Shown here: piece after piece, positions 54,147-63,121 of the stretch
Layout of the letters: every line of letters starts with the position of its first letter
Position numbering within the stretch: the first letter of the stretch is position 1
NCBI RefSeq assembly: GCF_026153205.1
Contig: NZ_JAPFBW010000031.1
Location: 1-64,000, forward strand
Reading direction: 5' to 3'
DNA length: 64,000 nt
From: Aquabacterium sp. A7-Y
GTDB lineage: Bacteria > Pseudomonadota > Gammaproteobacteria > Burkholderiales > Burkholderiaceae_C
Program-made: the position numbers and the translations under genes
The notes under the pieces: model-generated
The model's database searches: none
The model's input: only the letters and a program-made list of their open reading frames with translations
Told to the model about the DNA's origin: nothing

Positions 54147-55757
54147 TCAGTGTCGCCGCCCGGCCAGTCGCCGTGCCACCTGCACGCCCCAGGTATAGGC
54201 CTCCTCGAACACCGAGTAGCCCGACAGGTCGGCGTGCGCGAAGCGCACCCGGCCACGCGCCTCGCCGAGGGCACGCAGCGCGGCACTGCCACGCAACCCG
54301 GGCACCGGGATGCTCATCGCGTGCCCATAGCGCATCAGGTCGGCCCGCTTCACCTTGTACGGCAGGTCGGGATGCACCGCGGCGAGGTCGGCGATGACAC
54401 GAGCGGCCCAGACCCGCCAGTCCTCGTCCAGCAGCGCGGCGCGCTGCGCCTGCGGCAGCGCCCAGTAGGCCGACAGCACGGTCGGCCCGGGATGCGGCCG
54501 GGTGGACTGGTGCATCGCGTCGACATAACCCAGCGCACGCGGGTCGCCGCCCTGGCGCACGCTGTCCCAGGCGGGCGGCACGCTGCCGGGCCGCTCGACC
54601 AGCGGCTCGTCGAGCTGCAGGTTGGCGACCAGCCAGGGCGCGTGGCGCTGCCGTCGCGCCGCCTCCGTCAGGGCCGGCTCGCCACGCCGCAGCAGGCGCG
54701 CCGCGACGAACAGCGGGGTGGCCATCACCACCCGCCCGGCGCTCCACGCCTCGGCCTGCTGTTGCGCCTCGTTCCACGCCAACACCTCCACGCCGTGGCG
54801 GCCCTCCTCCACCGAGAGCACCGTGCGCCCGGCATGCAGGCGCTCGCCGAGCGGCCTCGCCAGGCGCTCGGCGAGCCAGGCATTGCCCTCGGGCCAGGTG
54901 AGCACCGCCTCGCGCTCGCCCTCGGCCTCGCCCGGCGCTTGAAAGCCGTGCCGGCTCGCGAAGTAGTGCAGTCCGGCCCAGGCCGAGACCACCTCGGGCC
55001 CGGCGCCGTAGTCGTCGCGGCAGCAATAGTCGAGGTACCAGCCCAGCAATGGGTCGTCCAGCCCCTGGACCTGCAGCCAGTGGGCGAAGCTGACCGCATC
55101 GAGGGCCGCATGCGCCGCACTCCAGCCCGACCGGTGGGTCGGCATCGAGAAGGCAGCCTCGGCCGACGCTTCGCGCAACAAGGCGGCGAAGCGTCGGTAC
55201 TGCGCCTGCGTGCGCGAGCCGTCCGGCGCTGGCGGCAGCAGCCCCTCGACCCAGCGGCCTTCATGGAACAGCCGCTCCTGTGGGCTGTGGCAGAGGTGGC
55301 GTTCGTCGTAAACGGTGCGCCCGGCACGCTGCTGCGACAGGCCCAGCGTTTCGAGCAGCTCGGCCACCTCGTGCGCCTCGGGCCCGGGCAGCGGCAGGTA
55401 GTGCGCGCCCAGCGGGCAGGCCATGCCGCCCATTGCGTGGCCGCGGCTGTTGCCGCCGCTGCGCTCCTCCAGCTCCAGCAGCTGGACGTCGTCGATCCCC
55501 GAGAGCGCCAGCTCGCGCGCCGCCGCCAGCCCGGCAATGCCGCCGCCGACCACCAGCACCGCCGCACGGCGCCGCACCGCGGGTGCGGGCAGCGCCCCGG
55601 ACTTCGCCAGCTCGCGCACGCGATGGCCGCGCTCGACCGACACACCGACCCAGCCGCCCTCGAAGTCGGGCTGCGAGGGCCGCCGCGCGCAGCCCGACTG
55701 CACCAGCGTCAGGCTGGCGGCCGCGCCGCCGAGCAGGGCGCGGCGCGTCAGCGCCAT
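54147..55757 (-). CDS. Tat-exported FAD-dependent amine oxidase-like flavoprotein
   Basis: The 536-aa protein has a twin-arginine signal (LTRRALLGG, with a cysteine SGCA soon after, so it may also be lipidated). The FAD-binding motif is VLVVGGGIAGLAAARELALS at about residue 68, and a C-terminal FAD site lies near AHADLSGYSVFEEAYTWGV. The fold is that of flavin amine oxidases, which would fit an oxidised polyamine substrate, but no substrate-specific residue can be pointed to. It ends the operon, 16 bp after the membrane spermidine synthase gene. Confidence 0.82.
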   Translation of the reverse strand: MALTRRALLGGAAASLTLVQSGCARRPSQPDFEGGWVGVSVERGHRVRELAKSGALPAPAVRRRAAVLVVGGGIAGLAAARELALSGIDDVQLLELEERSGGNSRGHAMGGMACPLGAHYLPLPGPEAHEVAELLETLGLSQQRAGRTVYDERHLCHSPQERLFHEGRWVEGLLPPAPDGSRTQAQYRRFAALLREASAEAAFSMPTHRSGWSAAHAALDAVSFAHWLQVQGLDDPLLGWYLDYCCRDDYGAGPEVVSAWAGLHYFASRHGFQAPGEAEGEREAVLTWPEGNAWLAERLARPLGERLHAGRTVLSVEEGRHGVEVLAWNEAQQQAEAWSAGRVVMATPLFVAARLLRRGEPALTEAARRQRHAPWLVANLQLDEPLVERPGSVPPAWDSVRQGGDPRALGYVDAMHQSTRPHPGPTVLSAYWALPQAQRAALLDEDWRVWAARVIADLAAVHPDLPYKVKRADLMRYGHAMSIPVPGLRGSAALRALGEARGRVRFAHADLSGYSVFEEAYTWGVQVARRLAGRRH

Positions 55758-55773
55758 CGCCGGCCTCCGGCCT

Positions 55774-57351
55774 TCATGGCAGCTGGCCCCACTCGCGCTC
55801 GAAGCTGCGCACCAGCACCTGGTTGGACAGGCGGTTCACCTCGGTCGGCACCCGCGCCATGTCGGGCGGGAAGTGCAGCATGGCCGGCAAGCCGTCGAGC
55901 GTCAGGAAACGCAGGCCCGGCGGCAATGCCTCGGGCCGCCGCCAGGGCCGGTGGCCGGCCAGCGTGAAGCCCCACTCGCCGAAGCTGGGCACGTGCACGT
56001 GATAGGGCGTGACCGAGAAGCCGACCGCTTCCAGGGTCGTTGCGACGGTCCAGAAACTCTCCCGCGCGATCAGCGGCGAGGTGGTCTGCACCACCAGGTA
56101 GCCGCCCGCGGCCAGGGCCTGGTCCACGCGCTGGTAGAAGCTGGTGGTGTAGAGCTTGCCCAGCGAGAAGTTGCTCGGATCGGGGAAGTCGATCACGATG
56201 ACGTCATAACTTCCGCGCTGCGATTCCAGCCACAGGAAGGCGTCGGCGTTGATCACCTCGACGCGGGGCGAACGCAGGGCGCCGTCGTTGAGGCGGCTCA
56301 ACAGCGGCTGCTCGCGGAACAGCCGGGTGACGTGGGCGTCGAGATCCACCAGCGTGACTTGTTCGACACCCGGGTACTTGAGGATCTCGCGCACCGCCAG
56401 CCCGTCGCCCCCGCCCAGCACCAGCACGCGGCGCGGCGCGCCGTGCGCCGCCATCGCGGGATGGACCAGGGCCTCGTGGTAGCGGTACTCGTCACGCGAG
56501 TGGAACTGCAGGTTGCCGTTGAGGAACAGCCGCACGCCCGCCGGCCCGGCGGTCACCACCACCCGCTGGTAGGCGCTGTTCTCGCGCAGGATGACCCGGT
56601 CGCCGTAGAAGTGGTCCTCGGTCCAGGAGGTCAGCCGGTCGGCGCCCACCATCGCGGCGCACAGCACCCCGAACACGAGCGCGCAGGCCAGCGCATAGGC
56701 GCCCCAGCGGCGCAGCTCGGCGCGGAACAGCCACAAGGCCCAGATCGCCACCGCGGTGTTGAGCAGCCCGAACAACACCCCCGTGCGCACCAGTCCCAGG
56801 TGGGGCACCATCAGCAGCGGGAAGGCCAGCGCGACGACCAGGGCGCCCAGGTAGTCGAAGGTCAGCACCTGGGAGACCAGCTCCCGCAAGGCATATCGCT
56901 CGCTGAAGTGGCGCTTGAGGATGCGCATGACCAGCGGGATCTCCAGCCCCACCAGCGCGCCCACCAGCAGCACCAGCGCATACAGCAGCACCCGGAAGGA
57001 GGCTGCCGCGCCCGCCGGCAGCAGGCTGTGGGCCACGAACAGCCCGGCCGGCAGCAGACCGCCGACCAGGCCGACGAGCAGCTCGATGCGCAGGAACTGC
57101 GCGATCAGCTGGCGTTCGACAAACCGCGACAGCCAGGAGCCCACCCCCATCGCGAACAGGTAGGTCCCGATGATGGTGGAGAACTGCAGCACCGAGTCGC
57201 CCAGCAGATAGCTGGCGAGCGCGCCTGCGGCCAGCTCGTAGACCAGGCCGCAGGCGGCGATGACGAACACCGAGGCCAGCAGCGCCAGCTCGGCCGGCGC
57301 GATGCGCCGAGGCGCTGCGGGAGGGCCGGCGCCAGGATCGGACAGAGACAA
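55774..57351 (-). CDS. Membrane-anchored spermidine synthase-like protein
   Basis: The 525-aa protein has about seven N-terminal membrane helices (about residues 18-235) followed by a spermidine/spermine synthase domain (about 245-500) with SAM/dcSAM motifs VLVLGGGDGLAVREIL, VTLVDLDAHVT and VIVIDFPDPSNFS. Aminopropyl transfer from decarboxylated SAM, the SpeD product, is expected, with the catalytic part at the membrane. Its acceptor could be putrescine or a lipid- or protein-linked amine. It lies between the DUF350 and FAD oxidase genes in one operon. Confidence 0.9.
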   Translation of the reverse strand: MSLSDPGAGPPAAPRRIAPAELALLASVFVIAACGLVYELAAGALASYLLGDSVLQFSTIIGTYLFAMGVGSWLSRFVERQLIAQFLRIELLVGLVGGLLPAGLFVAHSLLPAGAAASFRVLLYALVLLVGALVGLEIPLVMRILKRHFSERYALRELVSQVLTFDYLGALVVALAFPLLMVPHLGLVRTGVLFGLLNTAVAIWALWLFRAELRRWGAYALACALVFGVLCAAMVGADRLTSWTEDHFYGDRVILRENSAYQRVVVTAGPAGVRLFLNGNLQFHSRDEYRYHEALVHPAMAAHGAPRRVLVLGGGDGLAVREILKYPGVEQVTLVDLDAHVTRLFREQPLLSRLNDGALRSPRVEVINADAFLWLESQRGSYDVIVIDFPDPSNFSLGKLYTTSFYQRVDQALAAGGYLVVQTTSPLIARESFWTVATTLEAVGFSVTPYHVHVPSFGEWGFTLAGHRPWRRPEALPPGLRFLTLDGLPAMLHFPPDMARVPTEVNRLSNQVLVRSFEREWGQLP

Positions 57352-57364
57352 GCAGCGGGCCCCG

Positions 57365-57589
57365 TCAGCTCGAGATGGCCGCCGCGACGATCACGGCGAT
57401 GCCCAGGCACATGGCCGCCACGACGATGGCCAGCGCCAGGTTGCGCTTCTCGCAGATCTCGCCCCACAGGTCGTAGGGCGTGAGCTTGTCGATGATGATG
57501 AAGCTGATCCAGAAGATCAGCACGCCGATCAGCGCATAGAGCATGGAGCCGAAAAACACGGCCGGCTTGAGCCATTCGATGCCCATCAT
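57365..57589 (-). CDS. DUF350 (YjfL-like) membrane protein
   Basis: The 74-aa protein has two membrane helices (about 10-32 and 48-72) joined by a short loop with DLWGEICEKRN, matching DUF350. The E. coli relative YjfL sits with glutathionylspermidine-synthetase-like YjfC and PspA-like YjfJ, another polyamine-associated membrane set. The gene overlaps nothing but is 13 bp from the spermidine synthase gene, so it is in the same operon. Role unknown. Confidence 0.85.
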   Translation of the reverse strand: MMGIEWLKPAVFFGSMLYALIGVLIFWISFIIIDKLTPYDLWGEICEKRNLALAIVVAAMCLGIAVIVAAAISS

Positions 57590-57631
57590 GGTGAGTCTCC
57601 TAGAAGAAAAGAATAAGTGAAGCAGACCGGC

Positions 57632-59230
57632 TCATTTGTGACTGCCGCCCCAGGAACCGCCGCCCGAGCCACCATAGGAGCCGCCGCTGGAGCGGTAGGA
57701 GGAGGAGCGCCGGCACTGCTGGTATTCGTAGCTCGATTCACCGAAGGTGGCGCGCACCTTGTCGCAGTCGTCGCGGTCGCTCCCCGAGGCCGCCAGCGCG
57801 ATCAGCAGCACGATGACGAGGATGATCACGAGCAGCACCAGCAGCGGCTTCAGGCATCCCGAGCCCGAGCCGGATGCGGTCGGCGTCACGTCGCGCCGCA
57901 GCGCCGCGGCCGCGCTGCCGGAGAGGCCGAAGGCCTTGGCAACCGCGTCCGAAGCCAGCGTCTCGCCGGCCGACCAGGTCACCTCACCGTCGCTGCGCTC
58001 GCGGTTCAGCCGCCTGCCGCCCGGCCCGATGTAGTCGGTGTTGACGCTGCGCTGGTCACGCTTCACGCGCCAGTAGAACTCACCCAGCACATAGGTGGTC
58101 TTGGCCTTGTACGTGTACTGCTCGCGGTAGGTGGCCCCCTCATGGCTCGCCTCGCCGCCCTTGAGGCGCGGTGCACCGGTGATCGGCACCACCCAGCTCC
58201 AGCCATCCTCGGCATCGACCAGGAACGCGAAACCCTCGGTGCGGTTGTACAGCAGGTACTCGCGCCAGAAAGTCTGCTCGTCCTCGTCGTCCTCCGGCAG
58301 GTCGCAGCGCTCCAGGTAGCCGACCACCTGCCAGCTGTGTTCGCCCAGCCGGCCCAGCTTGAGCCGGCCGCTGCGGCCGAGCGGCAGCAGCGGCTCCAGG
58401 CCGCTGTCGCCCGCGTTGTTCTGTTTGTAGTGCGCCAGGTCGCCGCCGACGCCCTTGGAGATGTCCACCACCGCCCGGCACTGGCCACACACCACCGACT
58501 GCGTGGTCCCAAGGCTGACCTCGATCGCCGAGCCGCAGCTCGGACACTCGACCCCGCGCGCCTTGAGCCTCTTCTCGGCCGCCGCCGCGTCCAGCCCGCT
58601 GATGGCCAGCTCCGACAAAGCGACCGAGCGACCCACCGACCAGAGCGGCCGGGCCGGGTCCGCGTAGTCCAGCGTGCCGACCTCGCCGGCTTCGTTGCGC
58701 AGGTCGACGACGGTGAAGCGGCCCTGCCGCTGCGGCGGCTGCGGCAGCTCGCCTTCGGCCGCCAGCAACTGCGCCTCGACCACCGAGGCGACCTGCCAGG
58801 CGCGCCCCGCCAGCGCCACCCGCTCGCCGGCGCGCAGCGCACCGGCCGCGGGCAAGGCCTCCGCCAGGCTCGCATCGAACGCCAGCACATAGCGGCCGTT
58901 GTCCTCGCTGAGCCAGCCGGAGCGGCCGTTGTCGAACAGCGCATGCCATTCGTTCCAGCTGCCTTCGGCATACCCGTACTGCAGCCGGCCGACCAGCGTG
59001 AAGCCGGTGCCCTGGAGGCGGCCGGAGGCGCCGAGGTGCAGCGGCGAGTGGTCGTCGAACAGCTCGGCGCTTTCGCCGATCTTGCGCAGCGCCTCGCCGT
59101 CGCGCACCAGGGTGCTGCGGCAGTAGCCGCAGACGGCACTGGCCGAGGCGGCCGAGCGGAACTCGACCGGCGCGCCGCAATTCGGGCACAGCGCGCGCCA
59201 GACGCGCTGCGGAGTCGGGGAGGTGGCCAC
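57632..59230 (-). CDS. DUF4178 protein with zinc ribbons and C-terminal membrane helix
   Basis: The 532-aa protein has two cysteine pairs near the start (CPNCG and CGYC, zinc ribbon), a first DUF4178-like region (about 60-190), a second ribbon (CPSCG and CGQC, about 218-240), another DUF4178-like region (about 260-400), one membrane helix (about 470-495) and a Gly/Ser tail. It is probably membrane-bound. It lies 42 bp upstream of the DUF350 gene and 122 bp downstream of the SPFH gene, in the same direction. Function unknown. Confidence 0.8.
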   Translation of the reverse strand: MATSPTPQRVWRALCPNCGAPVEFRSAASASAVCGYCRSTLVRDGEALRKIGESAELFDDHSPLHLGASGRLQGTGFTLVGRLQYGYAEGSWNEWHALFDNGRSGWLSEDNGRYVLAFDASLAEALPAAGALRAGERVALAGRAWQVASVVEAQLLAAEGELPQPPQRQGRFTVVDLRNEAGEVGTLDYADPARPLWSVGRSVALSELAISGLDAAAAEKRLKARGVECPSCGSAIEVSLGTTQSVVCGQCRAVVDISKGVGGDLAHYKQNNAGDSGLEPLLPLGRSGRLKLGRLGEHSWQVVGYLERCDLPEDDEDEQTFWREYLLYNRTEGFAFLVDAEDGWSWVVPITGAPRLKGGEASHEGATYREQYTYKAKTTYVLGEFYWRVKRDQRSVNTDYIGPGGRRLNRERSDGEVTWSAGETLASDAVAKAFGLSGSAAAALRRDVTPTASGSGSGCLKPLLVLLVIILVIVLLIALAASGSDRDDCDKVRATFGESSYEYQQCRRSSSYRSSGGSYGGSGGGSWGGSHK

Positions 59231-59352
59231 GGCGGGGGCGGATCCTGTCTTGTCAGTGGGTCAGGCCGGGGCAGCACGGCACGCCGGCCGCTGCTCGGCC
59301 CAGGCCCGCCGATGCTGGGCGGACCTTCGGGCACTGCCCCTGGTGTCGGCGC

Positions 59353-60396
59353 TCAGACGAGCTTCTTGAGCAGTTCCGCCTTCTTGGCCGAGAACTCTTC
59401 CTCGGTGAGGATGCCCTTGGCGCGCAGGTCGCCGAGCTTCTCCAGCGTGGCCATCACGTCCTCGGGCCGCACGGCGGGTGCGGCGGCCGGCGCCTGCTGA
59501 GCCGCTGCAGCCGGTGCGCCCTGCAGGCCCTGGCCCAGCTGCTGCGCCATCACCTGGCCCAGCGCGACACCGGCGCCCAGGCCCATGGCGTCGCCGGCGA
59601 TGCCGCTGCCGCCGGCGCTGGCCGCCATCGTCGGGATCGCCTGGGCGGTCTGGTACTGCATGAACTTGTTCATGTCGTTGCCGACCATGCCCATGCCGAT
59701 CTTCTGGTCGAGGATCTTCTGCAGCTCCTCGGGCAACGAGACGTTCTGCAAGGTCACCGACTCCAGCTTCAGGCCCAGGGCCTCGAAAGCGGGGGCGGTC
59801 GCCTCGCGCAGGCGGTTGGCGAACATCACCTGGTTGGCTGCCAGGTCGAGGAAGGGCACGCCGCTGCCCGCCACCGCGTCGGAGATGTGCTGCAGCATCA
59901 ATCCGCGCAGCTGGCCGTCGAGGTCCTCGACGGTGTAGGTTTCGCGCGTGCCCGAGACCTCGGTGTGGAAGCGCTTGGCATCGGCGATGCGATAGGCGTA
60001 GTTGCCGAAGGCGCGCAGGCGCACCGCGCCGAAGTCCTTGTCGCGGATGGTGACCGGCTGGGTGGTGCCCCAGCGGCGGTCCACCTGCTGGCGGGTGCTG
60101 AAGAAGTAGACGTCGCTCTTGAAGGGCGACTGGAACAGCTTGTCCCAGTTCTTCAGGTAGGTCAGCACCGGCAGCGTCTGGGTCGTCAGCTTGTGCATGC
60201 CGGGGCCGAAGACATCGGCAGCCGCCCGGCCCTCGTTGACGAACAGCGCGATCTGCGACTCACGCACCGTCAGCGAGGCGCCGTACTGGATCTCGCGGTC
60301 AGCGACCGGGAAGCGCCAGGCCAGCACGCCATCACCCTGCTCGGTCCATTCGATGATGTCGATGAACTGCTTGCGGATGAAATCCATCAGAGCCAT
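59353..60396 (-). CDS. SPFH-domain protein with C-terminal SHOCT motif (YdjI-like)
   Basis: The 347-aa protein has an SPFH/prohibitin-like domain (about 20-240; DVFGPGMHKLTTQTLPVLTY and VRLRAFGNYAYRIADAKRFH) and ends in a SHOCT helix (EKLGDLRAKGILTEEEFSAK). Such proteins form large membrane-associated assemblies and scaffold other proteins. It is the first gene of the minus-strand operon that continues with DUF4178, DUF350, spermidine synthase and FAD oxidase genes. ATG 60396 is preferred, with GAGGGG upstream. Confidence 0.87.
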   Translation of the reverse strand: MALMDFIRKQFIDIIEWTEQGDGVLAWRFPVADREIQYGASLTVRESQIALFVNEGRAAADVFGPGMHKLTTQTLPVLTYLKNWDKLFQSPFKSDVYFFSTRQQVDRRWGTTQPVTIRDKDFGAVRLRAFGNYAYRIADAKRFHTEVSGTRETYTVEDLDGQLRGLMLQHISDAVAGSGVPFLDLAANQVMFANRLREATAPAFEALGLKLESVTLQNVSLPEELQKILDQKIGMGMVGNDMNKFMQYQTAQAIPTMAASAGGSGIAGDAMGLGAGVALGQVMAQQLGQGLQGAPAAAAQQAPAAAPAVRPEDVMATLEKLGDLRAKGILTEEEFSAKKAELLKKLV

Positions 60397-60541
60397 GGCG
60401 GGGTCCCCTCGTATCGATTGGTCTGTACGTGCCGCAAATGATACTGGCTGGGGAACGGCCGGACCTCGCTGGAAAGCGGGGGAGTCGCGCAATACGACCG
60501 CGGGCTTCGGTGGCACCGAGCCGGCGGTCCGCGGCGCTCAA

Positions 60542-61918
60542 TCAATAGACTTCCAGCTCCCGGATCGAGAAGCCCCACTGGGTGGCCCGCTCGACGCCGT
60601 AGATCTTCACGTAGCGTGCGCTCGCACCGAGTCCGGTGATGTCGTTGGTCAGGCTGGTGTTGTTGCCTTTCTCCCAGATCGTTTTCCAGCTGCGGCCGTC
60701 GCTGGAGGTCTGCACCTGGAAGTAGCGCGCGTAAGCCGTCTCCCACACCACCCGCACCCGCCGGATGCGGCGTTCGCTGCCGAGATCCACGTACAGGTGC
60801 TGGCGGTCGGCGTAGTCGGACGACCAGCGCGACTCGGTCTGCCCGTCCACGGCATTGGCGCCCGGGTAGCCCGGCTCGGTGGACGAGACGGTCACCGGCC
60901 GGCCGCGGGCCAGGTTGCCCGCGCCCGCATCACCGCCCCAGCCCGGCATCTCGTCGCGGGTCAGCACGCGGTCGTGCTGGAAGGTGTTCTGGATCTCCCA
61001 GCTGCTGTTCTTCTCGAAGACCAGCTCGGCCCAGCCCATGAAAAAGGTCCAGCGCGGCTGCGCCGCCAGCTCCTGCGGCGTCGGCAGGCGCTGCATCTCG
61101 CCGATCGCGATGGGCTTGCCGCCGGAGGCCGCCACCAGCGCATCGTACTTGTCCTGGGTGTAGCCGCGGCCGTCGGTGCCGTAGACGTCGAGTGAGAGCA
61201 GGTCCCAGTAGTCGTTGCCGGGGTTGTAGCGGACCAGGTCCTCGCGCAGGGTCGCGAAGTCCTGCACGTTCCAGACCCATACCAGGTTGCTCAGGCCCTT
61301 GCGCTTCGTGAGGTAGTCGTGCACGTAGCGGTACAGGCGCGGCGTGCCGTTCGGCCCCGGCCGGCCGGCCCACCAGAAGACCGGCTGGTTCATCTCGTGG
61401 AAGGGTCGGAACAGCACCTCGACGCCGGCGTCCTCCAGCACCTGGAGGTGCGCCGCCAGGTCGTCCAGGCGCGAGCGCAGCACCTGGTTGAGCCAGCTGC
61501 CCTCGCTGAACAGCTGCTCCCACTCGGCATCCGACAGCTTGTGGTGCACCCCCTCGGTGTTCCAGCCGCAAGGCTCGGCCTTGGCCGGCGAGCAGGTGTG
61601 CCACATGATGTTGACCAGCGCGCCCTGGCTCCACTGCTGGCGCGCCTGAGCGATCATGGTGGCGCGGTGGGCGATGTCGTCGCCCGAGAACAGGAAGTCG
61701 CCGCCCCACAGCCCCGGGTAGCGGCCGGTGGTTTCCTTGATGCGCTCGGTCCAGCGCGCCGGATCGCTGTTGGGCTCACGGTTGTGCTGGCCCGCGACCG
61801 TCTTCTGCCCCGAGATGCTGTAGAGGTAGTTGAGCGACTTGAAGCGCGTCTGCCCGAAGGCGGCCGCCGAAAGCGACAAGGCCAAAACGGCCAGCGCCGC
61901 CCGCGGAAGGAAGGCCAT
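60542..61918 (-). CDS. GH26 beta-mannanase with C-terminal F5/8-type (discoidin) module
   Basis: The 458-aa secreted protein has a signal peptide (about 1-22, ending FGQ), a GH26 catalytic domain (about 25-325) with acid/base E175 in FRPFHEMN and nucleophile E274 in IAIGEMQ, and a C-terminal discoidin/CBM32 module (about 335-458) with GNLARGRPVTVSS and ARYVKIYGVERATQWGFSI. It would cut mannan or a mannose-rich polysaccharide outside the cell. No other mannan genes lie near, so it may act on the cell's own or a host polysaccharide. CAGGAG precedes ATG 61918. Confidence 0.92.
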   Translation of the reverse strand: MAFLPRAALAVLALSLSAAAFGQTRFKSLNYLYSISGQKTVAGQHNREPNSDPARWTERIKETTGRYPGLWGGDFLFSGDDIAHRATMIAQARQQWSQGALVNIMWHTCSPAKAEPCGWNTEGVHHKLSDAEWEQLFSEGSWLNQVLRSRLDDLAAHLQVLEDAGVEVLFRPFHEMNQPVFWWAGRPGPNGTPRLYRYVHDYLTKRKGLSNLVWVWNVQDFATLREDLVRYNPGNDYWDLLSLDVYGTDGRGYTQDKYDALVAASGGKPIAIGEMQRLPTPQELAAQPRWTFFMGWAELVFEKNSSWEIQNTFQHDRVLTRDEMPGWGGDAGAGNLARGRPVTVSSTEPGYPGANAVDGQTESRWSSDYADRQHLYVDLGSERRIRRVRVVWETAYARYFQVQTSSDGRSWKTIWEKGNNTSLTNDITGLGASARYVKIYGVERATQWGFSIRELEVY

Positions 61919-62046
61919 GCGTGTCTCCTGGTGACTTCAGAAGACGCGACTGTGCCAATGGCGGGCCCCCACACACAAACGAATTGACCTGCCGTTACCT
62001 CGGACACGGCAGCGAGCAGTTTCCCGGTTTCCGTTACTCAGCCGAC

Positions 62047-62454
62047 TCAGCGGCTGTCCTGCCCGCGCACTGAGCTCTGGGTGTCGTCGGGACCGATGAG
62101 CTGGCCGACCACACGCTCCAGGTCGGCGGCCACCTGGGGCACCGACCTCAGCGCGTCGAGAACGTCGTCCACCAGGTTCTGGAACTCCACGTCGTTGATC
62201 AGCGCGTGTCCCAGGCCCTCCAACAACAAGGACTCGACCAGCAGCCGCGAGACCAGGCGCCGGCGCTCTGCCGGCGTGCCCTGGAGCTCGCGCACGCGGC
62301 GCTTCAGCGTGGCGCCGAGCCGCTCCGCCGAGGCCGCACCTGCGGACGCCGGTGTCGCAGCCTCGCTGCGTGCCTGCCCGCGGCGCTGCACCGCCTTCTG
62401 CACGAGCAGTGCGATACGGGCCAGCGAGGCGGTGCCGTCGAGCGGGGAGACCAT
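62047..62454 (-). CDS. Helical protein of unknown function
   Basis: The 135-aa protein is mostly helical and charged, with amphipathic ERLGATLKRRVRELQGTPAE, then VSRLLVESLLLEGLGHALIN and VDDVLDALRSVPQVAADLER. No family is recognised. It follows the TPR gene at 62473 by 18 bp on the same strand and is probably part of the same operon. The gap to the GH26 gene (61919-62046) should hold that gene's promoter. Confidence 0.65.
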   Translation of the reverse strand: MVSPLDGTASLARIALLVQKAVQRRGQARSEAATPASAGAASAERLGATLKRRVRELQGTPAERRRLVSRLLVESLLLEGLGHALINDVEFQNLVDDVLDALRSVPQVAADLERVVGQLIGPDDTQSSVRGQDSR

Positions 62455-62472
62455 GGCAGGCGGCCGACGGCG

Positions 62473-63102
62473 TCAGTGGCTGCTGCTCGGGAAGCCGCGC
62501 TGGTAGGCCGACAGCACCAGGTGGCTCTCGGCCGGCGCCTCGGGCTCGGCCGGCTGCAGGGGCGTGCCAGCCTCCGGCCCCGCCCCGCCCGGCCTGTGCT
62601 CGTGGGCGGCCTCGATGCGGCCCAGCACCATCTCCATGTCGCGCTTGAGCGCCGCATCCAGCCCCGGGGTGGCAAGCGCCTGTCTCACGGCCTCCAAGGC
62701 CTGCGGGAACTCGTCGCGCACCATGTGCAGCAGGCCGTCCCGGAACAGGCGCACCGGGTCGGCCTCAGGCAGCACGTCCAGGGGGCCCCAGGTGTCCTGG
62801 GCCGCCTCGACGTCACCGGACGTCAGGCGCAGCAGGCCCAGCTGGAAACGCGCCAGGTGCAGATCTGGATCGAGTTCGACCGCCCGTTCGAAGCCGGCGC
62901 GGGCCCGGTCCACCATGCCCAGCGAGGCGTACTCGGCCCCCAGGAGCCAATGCGCGCGCGCATGCTCCGGCGCCTTCACGACCGCTTGTTTCAGATAGGC
63001 CAGCGCAGCGGCCGGGTCGTTCGAGGTGCTGGCGCGCACGCCCAGCATGAAAAGCTCGTCGGCGTCGAGGGTGGCGAGCAGTGCGGTCTCACTGGGCTGC
63101 AT
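62473..63102 (-). CDS. TPR-repeat protein
   Basis: The 209-aa protein has about three tetratricopeptide repeats (about 15-140), including AALAYLKQAVVKAPEHARAH, then LGAEYASLGMVDRARAGFER and AVELDPDLHLARFQLGLLRL, and a disordered, proline-rich C terminus. TPR domains mediate protein contacts. AAGGA stands about 9 bases before ATG 63102. It lies 19 bp after a second TPR gene and 18 bp before the helical protein gene, so all three form an operon of unknown purpose. Confidence 0.82.
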   Translation of the reverse strand: MQPSETALLATLDADELFMLGVRASTSNDPAAALAYLKQAVVKAPEHARAHWLLGAEYASLGMVDRARAGFERAVELDPDLHLARFQLGLLRLTSGDVEAAQDTWGPLDVLPEADPVRLFRDGLLHMVRDEFPQALEAVRQALATPGLDAALKRDMEMVLGRIEAAHEHRPGGAGPEAGTPLQPAEPEAPAESHLVLSAYQRGFPSSSH

Positions 63103-63121
63103 ATCGGGATGTCCTTCCTGA

